The notes: generated by a model from the sequence alone, not told the origin. A stretch of DNA of 64,000 bases from Kingdonia uniflora (GCA_014058105.1 JACGCM010001311.1:496001-560000); one strand, 5' to 3'; shown: positions 10,521-28,789, counted from the stretch's first letter. Translations and numbers: made by a program.

Positions 10521-12331
10521 ATTTCTGTTCTTCTGTCGCTTGAGTCATATTCCTGAAATCATTAAAAGACTTTTGGGCAAAAAACGAGTTAGCAAATGAT
10601 TGGGCATATGATCGTTGGGGTTTCCCTCTTTCCAAATGTAGATTATTCCTAACACGGAATTGAGGAACATATCTACAATAGGAAGCAAGATGACCATTTC
10701 GACCACAAGCCTCACAATAAAATACATGAAAGACAAAAGATTGTTTAATCTGACTATGAGGAGCATTATTAATACTTTGTATGGGCAAAGGTGGCACTGG
10801 AGTAGCTTTAACAAACTTGGTGATTTGAGGTGTAGACTTAGCATTTTGTTCATCAAATCCAAGTCCCCTTTTGTCAGTACCCTTTTGTCAGTACCATTTT
10901 TGCTCATACTTAGCATTTTGTCAATATTCTTTGCTCTATGGAGAAAAACTTCAAGTTTCTGCTTAGTGAAAGTCAAGTCAAGTTTGAGCTTCTCAAGTTT
11001 AGTTTCAATCAATTTTAATTTCCCCACAGCAGTATGTTTTTCTTTTTCACACATATCAAGTTTGACAATAAGAGTATCTTTCTCTTTTTTAAGTTTTTCA
11101 AGCTGAGAAATAAGTTGAGAATACAATTCTTCAATCTTGGGTTCTTCACTGTTATCACTTTCATAATCACTCTGACCTTCAATAAAGTTTTCTAGTTCAA
11201 ACAGGTCAGAATAATTATTACTAGAGTTTATTATACTAGGAAATGCACAATAGTTACCATTTTCAAATTCTTGGGGATGACCATCAAATTCATCATTATC
11301 ATCATCCCAAGTTACTTTATATTCATGGCCTTATGGTTACTATTAGAGCTCTTAGTGGGACAGTTGTGAGTATAATGACCATACTTGTGACATCTATAGC
11401 ATTCAACCTTATTAAGATCTTGATCAGAGTCGTTGTGAGGACGAGTACTTGAGTTAGTTTTTTTTCCATAAGACTTAACACGGTCATGAGGACGAGACTT
11501 GTAATTCACATTTTGCCTTTGTTTCTCAAATTGCCTCTTTTTCAAAAGTTTTCTAAATTGTTGGCTTATAAGAGCAATCTGAGAGTCAAAGTTAAGTTCC
11601 TCATCATTGTCAGAGATACAGTAGTTGTTAACTGCCACACTCTTAAATGCCACACTCTTATTTTTCTTAGGGTTTTCCATTTCAATTTCAATTTCAAACG
11701 TACGTAATTTTCCAGCAAGTGTATCAGGTTTCATGGTTTTAAGATTGTGTGCTTCCTCTATGGCATCACGTCTGGATCTAAAACTCTTAGGAAGAGATCT
11801 TTGAATTTTATATACTATTTGAACATCAGTGTATCCAGCTCCTAAAGAAGAACTATTGTAGACAATGTTGCTAAGTCTGGCATAAAACTCACTAAATGAC
11901 TCATCCTCACTCATCTTAATATTTTCAAATTGAGATGTGAGCATTTGTAATTTACTTTCTTTAACCGTATCATCACCTTCGTAAGTGCGCATCAAGATGT
12001 CCCAAGCTTCTTTCGAAGTGGTACACGCAGATATATGCCTATACTCACTTTGGCTCAGAGAATTAAAGATAGCATTAAGACCTTTAGAATTATACCCAGA
12101 TATTTCTTTTTCTTCCTTGGACCATTGATTTCTAGGTTTAGGAACTTTTACAGCAATTGCTGGTTCACCTCACATAACAGTCAGAGGCACGCATCCATCT
12201 TCAATGGCAAGCCAGACATCTTCTCCCATGGATTGCAATAAGACAATCATTCGAACATTCCCGTAAGGAAGGTTCGTACCATCAAAGAGTGGTGGACGAT
12301 TTATAGGACCACCAAATTTTTCGGAATCCAT
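10519..12331 (-). pseudogene. copia B gag
   Basis: The frame starts at ATG 12331 (MDSEKFGGPINRPPLFDG, a SIRE-like gag start) and is stopped by a TGA near 12172. It continues through the conserved gag core (11312-11995, SKLQMLTSQFENIKM, SEFYARLSNIVYNS, SLPKSFRSRRDAIEE) to a first zinc knuckle CYRCHKYGHYTHNC. A leucine/lysine-rich coiled coil follows (10940-11126). A second zinc knuckle CEACGRNGHLASYC lies near 10700. Two intact CX2CX4HX4C knuckles and the coiled coil fit the long gag of SIRE/Maximus. Frameshifts break it into at least three frames. Confidence 0.87.
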
Positions 12332-12384
12332 TAAATTAAGCAAGCACGTAAACATGATCATCGCTCAGGATATAAAGCCTACAA

Positions 12385-12404
12385 GCGATTCTGCTCTGAT
12401 ACTA
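12385..12404 (-). other. copia B primer-binding site
   Basis: The minus strand reads TAGTATCAGAGCAGAATCG two bases after the 5' LTR. It is the initiator-Met tRNA type site, but the usual TGG start is TAG, a G-to-A change in the 3'-CCA-pairing part. Confidence 0.8.
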
Positions 12405-12406
12405 AT

Positions 12407-13294
12407 TGAAATTCTATGTGCTCGTATTTAATGTATTTCGATAGATTAGGTCAAAACTATTCCTATCAATCAATGATCTAGGATTAAACATAAATAATCA
12501 AAAGTAAAGACAAGGTATTAAAAGACACAAGCAATTGTTCACCCTGTGGAAACTCCTTACACAGAAGAAAAACCATAGGCCGTTATTGATGAAATCAACA
12601 ACTAAAAATCTACTAATCAAAAAGATTTTAATCTGAATTACACTTACAGACTTGATAACCTAGTCTCAAGATTATCTCTCTTCTGACCAAACCTTCACGC
12701 CAAGAATCGCTCTTCTATTCTCGCCATAACCTTTCTTGATGTCCCACCAAATCTTCTTCTGTTCTCTCAACAGCCCTTCTTGATCTCCCACCAAGAACCT
12801 TCTTCAACGATATGTAGGAAGTATTGTCGAACTAATTCAACATCAATCTCTGGATTATAAGAGGATTGATTGATATTGAACTCACTCTCTGATAAAGGAG
12901 TTTTAGCCTTCTGAAAAATAATTTGGTTTTTGAAACAAAAAGACCGGGAGAGAAAAGAAAAACAAGGTTTACTTAAATAGTAACCCTATTTCTCCCGAGA
13001 GTCGTTCGAACGGCAATAAGTATCGTTCGAATGAAACATTGGCTATGGACCAAAAACCAGGGGATATGTCAACTCGTTCGAACGAAAATTAGCTATGGGC
13101 CAAATTTCCAGGAAACATGCCAAGTCGTTCGAACAACTTGAAAACTCGTTCGAACGACAATTAAATAGAAAACTTAATCTTTTATCATTGAGTTATACTT
13201 ACCTTCTGTCCAGAGATCTCCATTTTGTTTGTGTCTTCGACTGAAACAACCACGAGACTTCACAGACACGAAATGGAACAAATAAAACTTTTCA
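12407..13294 (-). repeat. copia B 5' LTR
   Basis: An 888-bp copy of the LTR at 2525-3410, with the same TG...CA ends, the same cluster of GTTCGAAC motifs (13010-13165) and the same TATTTAAG (12972-12979, minus). Confidence 0.92.
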
Positions 13295-13532
13295 AAAAAG
13301 TATGTTCGAACAGAAACATATTTTCTTTAAAAAACATAATTCATTTTTGACATTTTGTAAAATATTAAGGGCTTGATATTTTTGAGCGAAGAGGTACAAA
13401 CCCACGTACCTGTTCAGTGTCAGTCCAACTGTAGACGCTCCATATGCAATCTCTGACGACGAGTAACCACGATGAAGTGCTGACACCTATTCTAGACACG
13501 AAATGAAACAAACTCCAAATATGGATGTTTCA
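13295..13532 (-). repeat. copia A 5' LTR, outer (U3) part
   Basis: Continuation of the LTR at 1793-2524 after copia B, beginning with the duplicated AAAAA. It keeps one more TGTTCGAACAG motif (13303-13314). The minus-strand start TGAAACATCC...TTTCATTTCGTGTCT resembles the copia B LTR start, so the two families are related. Host DNA starts at 13533. Confidence 0.75.
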
Positions 13533-14257
13533 CATCTTAACATGTCTGAATGACGGATATTGTTGCCATCAATCACGTAAAGGGACCCCTAACCTGATTG
13601 ATCAAAACAGGATAACGATAATGCGCGATCATTATTCTTTTTCTTCTTCTTTTTTCCACTAATAGTCCATGCCAGAAAGGCAGTATTTATGTTTACTTGA
13701 ATTTATTCATTAACACGATTAAAGTTTTTAAAGCAAAACTTGCCCTGGACTTTAGTTAAAATTGAAATTTTAACTTCATTAGAATTTACAATTTTTATCA
13801 AGCCATTTAATTAAGAAAACAATCCTTTACCGGGGGACCTTCTGTCGGGTTTAAGAGTATTCTCCATCGTATTTCAACATAGATCACATATTTATATCCA
13901 ATGTTTTGATGCTTCCCAAATAGAGGCCAAATTTACCACAGATAGGCGCTTTACTATTTGGACGCAACAAATACATTGAGTATTATCTTCACAAAAAGAA
14001 AAACATAGCCATGGAGTTTTTACAATTTTGGACCATTAATTCGTGACCAATGGATACATAATCACCATCTATAATACATAATAAAAACTATTCAAGATAC
14101 GAACTCGAAAAACGATTTAAAAAAAAATAAAAATAGAAACAAGCTTCAAATAGGAGATATTAAGGATATATACATGTACTTGACTTCGTCATCTAAAATG
14201 TATGAGAGTTATCAATGGTTTATTTTACTACTATATATTCGGCTACGGTCTCTTCAT
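13533..14257. other. intergenic DNA downstream of the polygalacturonase
   Basis: AT-rich, no coding frame, no repeat structure I can support. It holds the 3' untranslated region of the polygalacturonase at its right end. Confidence 0.6.
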
Positions 14258-16609
14258 TTATTCTCGATGCAAACATGGAACGTCTGGTTGAATCACTCCA
14301 TTTGTAGTACCATAAGCATTAGTACAACTTGATGTAAGTTGAGACATAAAAACTGGAGGGGGTTGTGGTTCGGGTTGGGGAGAGGGTTGCGGTTCGGTTT
14401 GCGGTGGGGCTGGGGGTTGATGATGACGATGACGGCGATGACGACGATGATGACGGAGAGCAGACACACTGGGATCTGATGTTAGTTGTATAGAGTCGAA
14501 CAAAATTTCTGTACAAGCGACAGACTCGCTGCAGTTAAGTTGAATCGCCATTTTTGTGCTTGATGTTCCCACCGCATTGCTGTATGTCACCTCGCTTATT
14601 TGAACCCCTTTCGGACTAGTTTTTCCCTTCAAATTAATTTGTGAGTAAAAGTACAGAAAATTAATTAAAATTTTAGACCGTAAAATTGTATAAATAATTA
14701 CTAAGATATGAGTCATACGGCAGAGCCTCAAACCTGGCTAAAGTAATTTTGGTCGATGATTATCGGATTTCGCACGGAAGTGAAGCTCAGTTGTTCAAAT
14801 ATTATCCTACGAGCGTATCCTGATCCACCCTGTACACACAAAAAGAAAATAAGAACACAAATGGATAAATTTTGGTATATATTCGGAAATATATGGTATG
14901 TTAAGGGGGTCGATTGCTTCACACCTGCCATGTCTTTATTCGCACTCCGTTTGTTGATTTGTAGAAAGTTACATTCTTGACATGGATATCCTCTACTTGT
15001 ACAGATGATCCTCCCTTGCCTAAGCTCCCAATACTGTCAGAGTTACAAATAAGCTTTAGGACTTAACTCTTAAGAACAAATCATGTTGGTTTTAATTCAC
15101 AATATATAAACAAAACTCACTATACTTCGTAACCCAACCAAACGACATTGAATTAAGAACAAACACAAAAGCGAAAAAAGACTTATGATCACCTAATACC
15201 ATGACCTGGTCCACAGTTGATGTTACTAATTTTAATATCTGAAGTTCGATCTCCAATTGAAACACAATCATCACCTGAGTAGTCACAAAAGGAAATCAAT
15301 CAAAAAATGAAATCAAGGACAATAAATCTATTTAATTTTGATCTTAAAAGAATGAAAACAAAATAAGACTTACCGCATTTCATATTAGTATTGTTAACGA
15401 CAATATGTTTGGAAGCTTGGATATGAATACCATCCGTGTTCGGGCTTGTTTCAGGTGAATTTATATCCACGTTATTCACGTGAAACGAGTTACAATCATA
15501 CACAAGGATATGAAAGTTGGCACTATTGATGAAGTGCAGATTGCTCAAAGTACTATCTTCACAGGAATAGAACTTGATCGCCTACAATACCAAAAATAAA
15601 CCGTTGTCATGATCATGATGAACCGTGACACCCTTTCACGGTTATGTTGCATTTTGTAGATGATAATGTTCACGTAATTTTTTTTCCGAAGAATACAAAT
15701 AAATCATTTACAGGTTAATACTTACTGTTGGTTGTTTTGTGGTGCATCCCTGCAAAATAAACACAAGATGGCATAAGAAAGTTTCAGGAACATTTTATCT
15801 GCAAACATATAGAAACAAGCTTTGACTGTCAAATCTAAATAAAACCCTAAACCTTGTTTATAAGGGACCTTCTTGGTCCCAAAGATTTGTCACCATTTGC
15901 ATAATAACAAGTCACGGGGTGTAAGTATTTGCGGACTACAAATGTAAGTGTTAATAATTACCTTCTTATGATTTGTTCTGCATGAACTAGCCCACCAGTT
16001 CCAACCCTGTCCCTTTATGGTACCATTTCCGTTAACCGCAAGCCCTTTGACGCTTTGAAACGCAAGCCATTGCGTTGCATCGATCCCGTACCATGTGTCT
16101 ATAGTTTCTGGTGACTTAATCGTCCCAAACACCTGAAAACCGATGTTACTAGGCCTGCAAGGGCCTTGGAACGTAATGGGGTTAACCAGAAAGGTATATC
16201 CACTGGGGATAATCACATTAACGGATGAAGCAAGATCTAAACTACACGCGAAATTCCATGTCCTTAAAAATGCCTAGAATATGACAATAAATGTTATGCT
16301 TTCATAATGTAAATGACTCTTTATTTTCAATGAAAATAAAAGCGAGAAAGATTGTACTTGAGAATCATCGGTATAACCATTTCCAGTCGCTCCGTAATCA
16401 AAAACACTAACGTCAATCGTGTCACTGCTAGTAGATAAAACTACTGTGTTTAACACAGCTAGTACTAAGATGAGAACAGTGCAACAAGTCCCCTGCTCGA
16501 ATACAAGTAGAAATGACAATAATGATCATGTGTTTCGTAAGAGACAACACGGGATAATGTGAGGCGGGATTTGATTCAACATGAGCTAATAATAATGATG
16601 CCTTACCAT
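14258..16609 (-). CDS. polygalacturonase (glycoside hydrolase family 28), 9 exons
   Basis: Secreted pectin-degrading enzyme that cleaves alpha-1,4-linked galacturonan in the cell wall. Exons: 16607-16609 (coding part), 16358-16492, 15962-16273, 15726-15749, 15374-15581, 15193-15274, 14925-15033, 14734-14829, 14258-14626. All junctions have GT/AG and the frame is continuous (445 aa). The ATG is the last codon of exon 1, so the signal peptide begins [16 protein letters not shown]. If that intron is retained, ATG 16519 also works. All four family motifs are present: NTD (about 206-208), DD (229-230, GDDCVSIGD), GHG (251-253) and RIK (286-288). Residues about 376-418 are an unusual insert: a His/Arg tract (381-393) then a Pro/Gln/Glu tract (394-415). 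The frame then returns to the normal C terminus ([20 protein letters not shown]). Confidence 0.92.
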
Positions 16610-17615
16610 TTTTTGTTGAATGAGGTACTGAGATGTAACTCTGCAAAATGTAGACTTGAATGAAAGGTAGGGTTTAATCTCTTCTCATTTAGTGTAGAAG
16701 AAGAGATGTACTTCAACCAAACAACTCAAACAACTCAAACCAAATCTATTGCCTACATTTACTCAACAGATACATATAAATCTTAAGCAATTGATATTTC
16801 TGGAGAGGGAAAGAGAGCTTTGAGCAGCTTAAAAGGAGAGTCAAGTTTGAGTAGCTTAGATAAAAAGAAAGAACTTTGAGGCAACCATGCAACTGTAAGG
16901 CACTTCTGAGGCCGTAGGCTTCAAACACGCACCACCCGTTGGGCACTTGCTAGTCAAACTATATTTGCTTAGTCCTTGAAGTCTAGATTTATGTGTTTGT
17001 TGCATTTAGATTAGCCATAATCATCGAATAATGCTTTCTATATTTCAGGCTTCTGCCACCTACTCCATGCTGCTCACTCTTTTCCGTTGTTATAAAAGCC
17101 AAATAGATAGAAGAAGAAAAGGCAGGAATAATCATGTTTGCAGAACTATATCAAGTTTTCAATATACTTTACCCACAAAATAAATAATACAATGCTTTTG
17201 TACAAGTAAGCTCATCTTGATTCTACAAGGCATTTGATCCAAAAAGGCACTGGCTGCAACAACATACTAAAATAGCAAGGTAACCAATATCAAAGAAAAA
17301 ACACTAGCCATGTGAACATCAAAAGATCAAAACCTGAATCAGGTGAACTAAGGAAGATTAAGCAAAATCTAAATAAATTAAAGGGCCAACAGTCTGAACC
17401 CTTCAAATGTTACAGGATTGAAATAAATTAACGTTACACTTCTAAAGTTGTCTTATCAAGCAGACATGTTTGCATTAAAGAGAACAGTGAATTTTCTTTA
17501 ATCTTCAAATCGAAACTCATTGAGAATTAATCATCACCACATAATATTGTCCTCTAAAATCGTCACATCACTCTCCATACTAGATGGTAGCTCCAAAAAA
17601 ATATAAGAATAACCA
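16610..17615. other. spacer between polygalacturonase and helicase genes
   Basis: Both neighbours are on the minus strand. The left part must hold the polygalacturonase leader and promoter; the right part holds the helicase 3' untranslated region. A short repeat CAAACAACTCAAA is seen near 16720. I see no clear TATA box and no coding frame. Confidence 0.6.
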
Positions 17616-24142
<6,527 letters not shown>

Positions 24143-24143
24143 T

Positions 24144-24223
24144 CTACAACAATAAGTTCGAATTAGGGTTAGGGTTTCGTAGTTCCTGCAAGTAATTAGG
24201 GTTTTGATTGTCGAATTATCTAC
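24144..24223 (-). other. possible 5'-UTR intron of the helicase
   Basis: The minus strand has a donor GTAGATAATT (ending at 24223) and an acceptor TTATTGTTGTAG just before AATGGCC at the start codon. Together they define an 80-bp intron. An alternative acceptor CTTGCAG would leave only 38 bp, too short for a plant intron. Unspliced leader is equally possible. Confidence 0.35.
24163..24177 (-). promoter_or_regulatory. telo-box cluster in helicase leader
   Basis: The minus strand reads AAACCCTAACCCTAA here. Further AAACCCTAA copies are at 24196-24204 and near 24293-24301. Telo-boxes near the transcription start are typical of plant genes for RNA and translation machinery expressed in dividing cells. 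Confidence 0.7.
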
Positions 24224-24331
24224 CTTTGAATCTGTTCTTAGAAACTTCAGCTAGGGTTAGAATTTGGAGAAATCGAAGAAAGACGAGCCTAAATTAGGGT
24301 TTGGGAGAGAGAGATTGACGATAAACATTTG

Positions 24332-24339
24332 ATTTTATA
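24332..24339 (-). promoter_or_regulatory. TATA box of the helicase gene
   Basis: TATAAAAT on the minus strand lies about 190 bp upstream of the start codon. A pyrimidine patch TCTCTCTCTCCC follows about 25-35 bp downstream. A G-box core CACGTG is at 24372-24377 just upstream. Confidence 0.65.
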
Positions 24340-24711
24340 AGCAAGGAAACACGCGGTGTACATGTGCAACACACGTGCGTAGTGTTTATTTGCATTTTAT
24401 CGGAAATATTTACTAGTAAATCATGGGATGGTGCTTCGAAACGACCCAGAGAGATGAGCGAGCCACAGAAAAGATGGAGTTCGTTTGAGAAAGAGATAGA
24501 AGGTACAGACCGAAAAAATATGTATGTTTCATTAGCAAAACTCCGGTGTAATTGTAAAAAACACTTCTTTGTGTTGTTTCACAAATAAATTCTCTTTTAC
24601 TTCCTAGATTTTAAAATATCTTGGCATTAATTTGACTATTAGGCCAAGGATTTAGTGGTAATACATTTTATTTTTCTTTAGTGAAATTTTGGGGGTTTAA
24701 ATTGCTAGTAA

Positions 24712-24804
24712 GAGCACCTCTAATTGCATGGTATGATGTTACAATTTTCACATACTCTTGCAAAACCCCCTTCAAACAAGGTATGGGGTTCAGCATACTC
24801 ATCC
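24712..24804. mobile_element. Tourist/Harbinger-like MITE, left part
   Basis: Begins GAGCACCTCTAATTGCATG after TAA (24709-24711). Its partner 40393-40732 ends CATTGCTATTGGAGATGCTC followed by TAA (40733-40735). The ends are imperfect terminal inverted repeats with a 3-bp TAA duplication, as expected of PIF/Harbinger-derived MITEs. The element is about 430 bp without E1, and has no coding capacity. Confidence 0.7.
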
Positions 24805-25482
24805 TGTAATAACTTATTTCGTACCTCGGGCTTAAGCCTTGCCCTCGATCTCATCAGTATACAGGAAAACACTACTAAAGACGTCACCAAACTTTCCCCA
24901 GTTCGAGATATCACTTCCGACCTCTACAACAGAAGTTCGCCCTACCAACTTTCCCCAGTTCGAGATATCACTTTCGACCTCTACAACAAAAGTCCGGCCT
25001 GCTAAATTTCTCCAGTTCGAGATATCACTTTCGACCTCTGAACCAGAAGTTTGACCTCTGCAAGATACACAGTCAGAAATAGAGCCGTTGTACAGTAGCA
25101 AAGGCTAAAACGTTACACAACCTGGTCAAAGAATATCTCATCACTTTGTAATGTCCATCATTAAGGGACTTTATGGTCTTCAAACGATCATAATTTGAGA
25201 CCTATAAAAAAACCTGGAGAACTGCAGATGAGGGACGGAACACTCTTCGTAGAAAAGTTCTTATCCTATCATCTTATATTCTCAAGACGTTCATTGTAAT
25301 AGACTAGCAATCGAAATAAGATCAACGCTTTCTCAAAATCCTCAGGAGAGGTCATAGTTTTTAACCCATTTAGGGGTTTTCCACGCTAAAATCGTCTTGT
25401 TGTCTATTGTCTATCATTCTTGAACGTTCTGAATATATTTGCTGTAAATGCTAAGTTTGCATATCGAAATTAGGCTATTACA
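24805..25482 (+). repeat. E1 5' LTR
   Basis: 678 bp, TGTAATAACTTA...GGCTATTACA. It contains three tandem copies of a 56-60 bp unit with CCAGTTCGAGATATCACTT (about 24888-25055). It differs from the 3' LTR at many scattered positions by eye, so the insertion is not recent. Confidence 0.93.
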
Positions 25483-25484
25483 TT

Positions 25485-25504
25485 TGGCGTCGTCTGTGGG
25501 AATC
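25485..25504 (+). other. E1 primer-binding site
   Basis: TGGCGTCGTCTGTGGGAATC, two bases after the LTR. The same form is seen in E0 (341-360) and E2 (63894-63913). The priming tRNA cannot be named without a tRNA alignment. Confidence 0.75.
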
Positions 25505-25555
25505 AAAATTCTCAAACCCATTATCTCAAATGCCACTGATCACCTTTTTCTCAAA

Positions 25556-27245
25556 ATGTCGCCTCCGGGTCAAAGCGCGTCGATCGTCCAGGTGGAAGAG
25601 AACGCAGCTTTAGCAGATCTGAGGGCCACTTTGAACTCATAAATAAAACGACGCGCAACCCTAGAACAACAACTCGAGAGTGTCCAAGACGCACTAAAAA
25701 TCTTACAAGGTCACCAGGTTGCCGTACAGAAGAACAAAGCCGTACTACCTGAGGGGTCACAAATTTCCGTCCATGACAGAATAGAGACTCCTACGAAGGG
25801 TGTTCACGCGGGAGGAACGCTTTGATTTAACCGTCAACAACAAGATATGGATCTCGCCCCGATCAAGGAGATTCAACAGGAAGTTGATGGCGACCTAGCG
25901 AGAGCCAGACAGACTAAAAATATACCTCAAAGAGTTCGTATCTCAGCGAAGGAACATCTAAGTGAAGGGAGTGGTGACCACAACCCTGGAGAAGGGCGCG
26001 TCACACAACCAACCATCACAACCCGTCAATATGTCACACATGAGCATGTCGAAAAGTGGATCAAAGAATTGCTCAATGCCCACACGCCTACAAAGGGGAT
26101 CCACAACAGGTTACAGAAGAGCCCGATCGCCCAAGAGCTCTTGGACGGTGAGGTCCCTACTGGGTTTCACACTCCAAAGATCTGAAAGTACAAAGGGACT
26201 GATCCAGTAGAGCACATTCTAGAGTTTCAAGATACTTTAGGCCTACATTTCACATCCAACCATATTCTATACCGGTTCTTTCCTACTAACCTATCAGGCA
26301 AACCCTTGCGTTAGTTCCACACACTGCCTGAAGAGTCTATCACAACTTTTGAACAGTTACGAAAGCTCTTCGTCACGAACTACTCGCACAACAGAGATAA
26401 GGAAGAGATCTTGAATTCTCTATTCAACCTAAAACAAATGCCAGGAGAAAAACTCGAGATGTTTACCAAAAAGTTCTTGGAATTAACTCGAAAAGTGGAT
26501 CGACTTGACCAGAAGATTACTATTTCCGCTTTCACCGACGCCTTACTAGTCGATGGACGAGCAAAGGAGTACCTCATCCTCAACAAACCAACCACACTGG
26601 AGGACATGATCCAAAAGATCAACGGATACATCAACCTAGAACGGATGGTGCCGACAGACAGCAACCTCAAAAATTAACGCTGGCAGCAACCTTAAAAATC
26701 AACGCTGATAGCTCGAGATCAGCCAAACCATTCTGATTTTAATCAGACATCAGACCAAGGAGGAGACGAAAAATGAGCCAAATCCAACGACGAGCGACCT
26801 CGAAAGGGAAATAACTTCCCTTGCCCTTACCTTACGAAGATGAATGTGACTATCACTAGCATATATCCTATATTTCAGAAGGACAAATTCTTTCAAAATG
26901 CACAGTACCTACAACCGATCGAGAACAAACCGTATTGCATTTACCATAAGGTTCGACATCATGAAATAGAGCAATGTTTTGCCCTGCAACGATTGCTGAA
27001 GTATATCTTCGCAGATGGGCGAATGCACGAATACATAGTGGATGTGAAGAGTTATAAGAACGAGTGTAACAAAAACCCACTGCAACTGTGCAAACTGAGG
27101 AGCCCACGGCTGAAAAGCATTTGTACCATATCTCCCTCTGCCATCTCGTGGAGACCCAGGTCATCAAAGAGTCGAACAGAAGTAAACGAAGGTGTGTCGC
27201 CCAATGTCATGATCTATCCATCCAGGATAAAGAAGTTAGTTTAAT
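25556..27245 (+). pseudogene. E1 gag
   Basis: Starts MSPPGQSASIVQVEENAA and is interrupted by a TAA after 28 codons. The retrotransposon gag core is clear at about 26200-26677 (NSLFNLKQMPGEKLEMFTKK, ELTRKVDRLDQKITI). A degenerate Cys/His zinc motif near 26935-26980 reads CIYHKVRHHEIEQC, the CX2HX4HX4C form usual in Tat gag. Frame changes occur throughout. Confidence 0.82.
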
Positions 27246-27329
27246 CGCAGTACTAGCTCTATGCGTACTAGAATCTCTTTTGACGATTGTGACGTTTGGC
27301 ACGTCAACTATCCTCACCATGATGCCTTG

Positions 27330-27715
27330 GTAATCATGTTGAAAATGTGGAACATGGTACTTCATACGATGATGGTCGACACGGGCAGCACCATTGAACT
27401 CCTTTTTAAGAGTACGATCGACCAGATGGGTCAGGACGATAAGGTTCAGCCCAGCGATGTTGATGTCTGTGATTTCAACGAGTCCAAGGAAGAACGTGCA
27501 GGGAAGATCATGATCCCCATCACCGCAGGTCCGGTGACACTGGACGACGTCTTTTATGTCGTCAACACAAAGTCCTGATATCTGGGGATAATGGGTCGGT
27601 GCTGGTTACACAATATGCACGCTATTCTATCAACCTACCACTTAGCATTATGTTTTGAGTGGGAAAGTAGCGTATACAAAATAAAAGGAAGTCAAAAATT
27701 AGCTTGAGCCTGCGA
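27330..27715 (+). pseudogene. E1 aspartic protease
   Basis: The catalytic motif MMVDTGSTIELLFKSTIDQM is intact near 27370. The downstream conserved part (ITAGPVTLDDVFYVVN, then a GRCWLH segment) is cut by a TGA after NTKS. It would process the Gag-Pol polyprotein. Confidence 0.82.
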
Positions 27716-28059
27716 AAATTCCGTCGTCATCGAACCAACACCTTCCGAACATAAACTCGCATAGCAATTACAGAAGACAATAAGAAACATTACAAAAAAC
27801 TATACAGTTAATACTACAGGGCAACATCTGCCCGACGCAGAGGCTACATAATACATTGAAATCAGTGGATACAAACGGGGGACATATATTGGAACACATC
27901 TAACCCCTGCAGAGCGCGATACTCTCATCCAGTTCCTTAAAGACAACAGTAACGTCTTTGCCTAGAGGTTTCAAGAGATGTCGGGTATTGATCCGAACCT
28001 GGCCTTTCATAAGCTCAATTTGAAGGATAACGTCGTCGCTATCAAACAAAAATAGAGGA

Positions 28060-28740
28060 CCTTAGCACCAAGACTTTGCCATGAGGTCAACAAGGAAATC
28101 AAAAAACTCATAGAAGTCGGCTTTATCCACAAGGCCAATTATCCAGAATGGATATCGAACATCGTAGCGGTACCAAATAAGAACAGGAAGGTCAGGGTAT
28201 GTGTGGATTTCACTGACCTGAACAAGCATATTCTGAAAGATAGTTTCCCACTCCTAGTCATCAATAACCTGCTCGACTCTATGTCAGGGCAAGAGCTCCT
28301 ATCAATGATGGACGCCGCATCAGGCTACAACCAGATACATATGCTCCCTGAAGACTAAGAGAAGATAGCTTTCATTACAAAGCACGACCTATACTGCTAC
28401 AAAGTCATGCCATTCGGTCTCAATAATGCTAAAGCTACCTACCAGCGGTTGATGACCCAAATGTTCAAGGATCATCTCGGAAAAACAATGGAGGTCTATA
28501 TAGACGATATGTTGTGCAAAAGTTTCAAGAAGAAAAACCACATTGTAGATTTGCAAAAGGCCTTTGATATCCTCCGTCTCTACAAGATGAGACTCAACCC
28601 TGACAAATGCCAGTTCAGGGTTCAATTAGGGAAATTCATGTGTCACTTGATCACCAAGCGCGGTATTGAGGTCGATTCGGATCAAATCTGTGCAGTGCTA
28701 TCCATGCCTTCCCCCAGAACAAAGAAAGACGTCTAGAAGG
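28060..28740 (+). pseudogene. E1 reverse transcriptase
   Basis: Typical gypsy RT motifs in order: KEIKKLIEVGFI, VCVDFTDLNKH, LLSMMDAASGYNQI, KVMPFGLNNAKATYQR, and the catalytic EVYIDDMLCKS near 28495. A TAA in the middle (after LPED) interrupts the frame. Confidence 0.88.
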
Positions 28741-28789
28741 TAGCAGGGAAGATTGCCGCAAGAAATCATTTTGTCTTAAAATCGTCCGA

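Larger units (their letters stand above)
2525..13294 (-). mobile_element. copia B: complete SIRE/Maximus-like Ty1/copia element
   Basis: A 10.8-kb element with two LTRs (2525-3410 and 12407-13294) flanked by a 5-bp target duplication AAAAA (2520-2524 and 13295-13299). On the minus strand the order is LTR, PBS, gag, protease, integrase, RT, RNase H, an extra ORF, polypurine tract, LTR. The order integrase before RT defines copia. A long gag with coiled coil and two zinc knuckles, plus a sense ORF after RNase H, points to SIRE/Maximus. It sits inside the copia A LTR. Many nonsense changes and altered integrase acids make it non-functional. Confidence 0.92.

Noticed and set aside
10660..11106. 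148-codon plus-strand open frame
   Set aside because: It is the complement of the Lys/Leu-rich coiled-coil gag of copia B; no independent motif.
14319..14516. Ser-rich 65-codon minus frame in the polygalacturonase last exon
   Set aside because: Alternate frame of the His/Arg and Pro-rich tract; the polygalacturonase frame fits the family before and after.
25485..25504. Naming the tRNA that primes the Tat elements
   Set aside because: Several tRNAs could pair with TGGCG-type sites; needs a tRNA alignment I cannot run.
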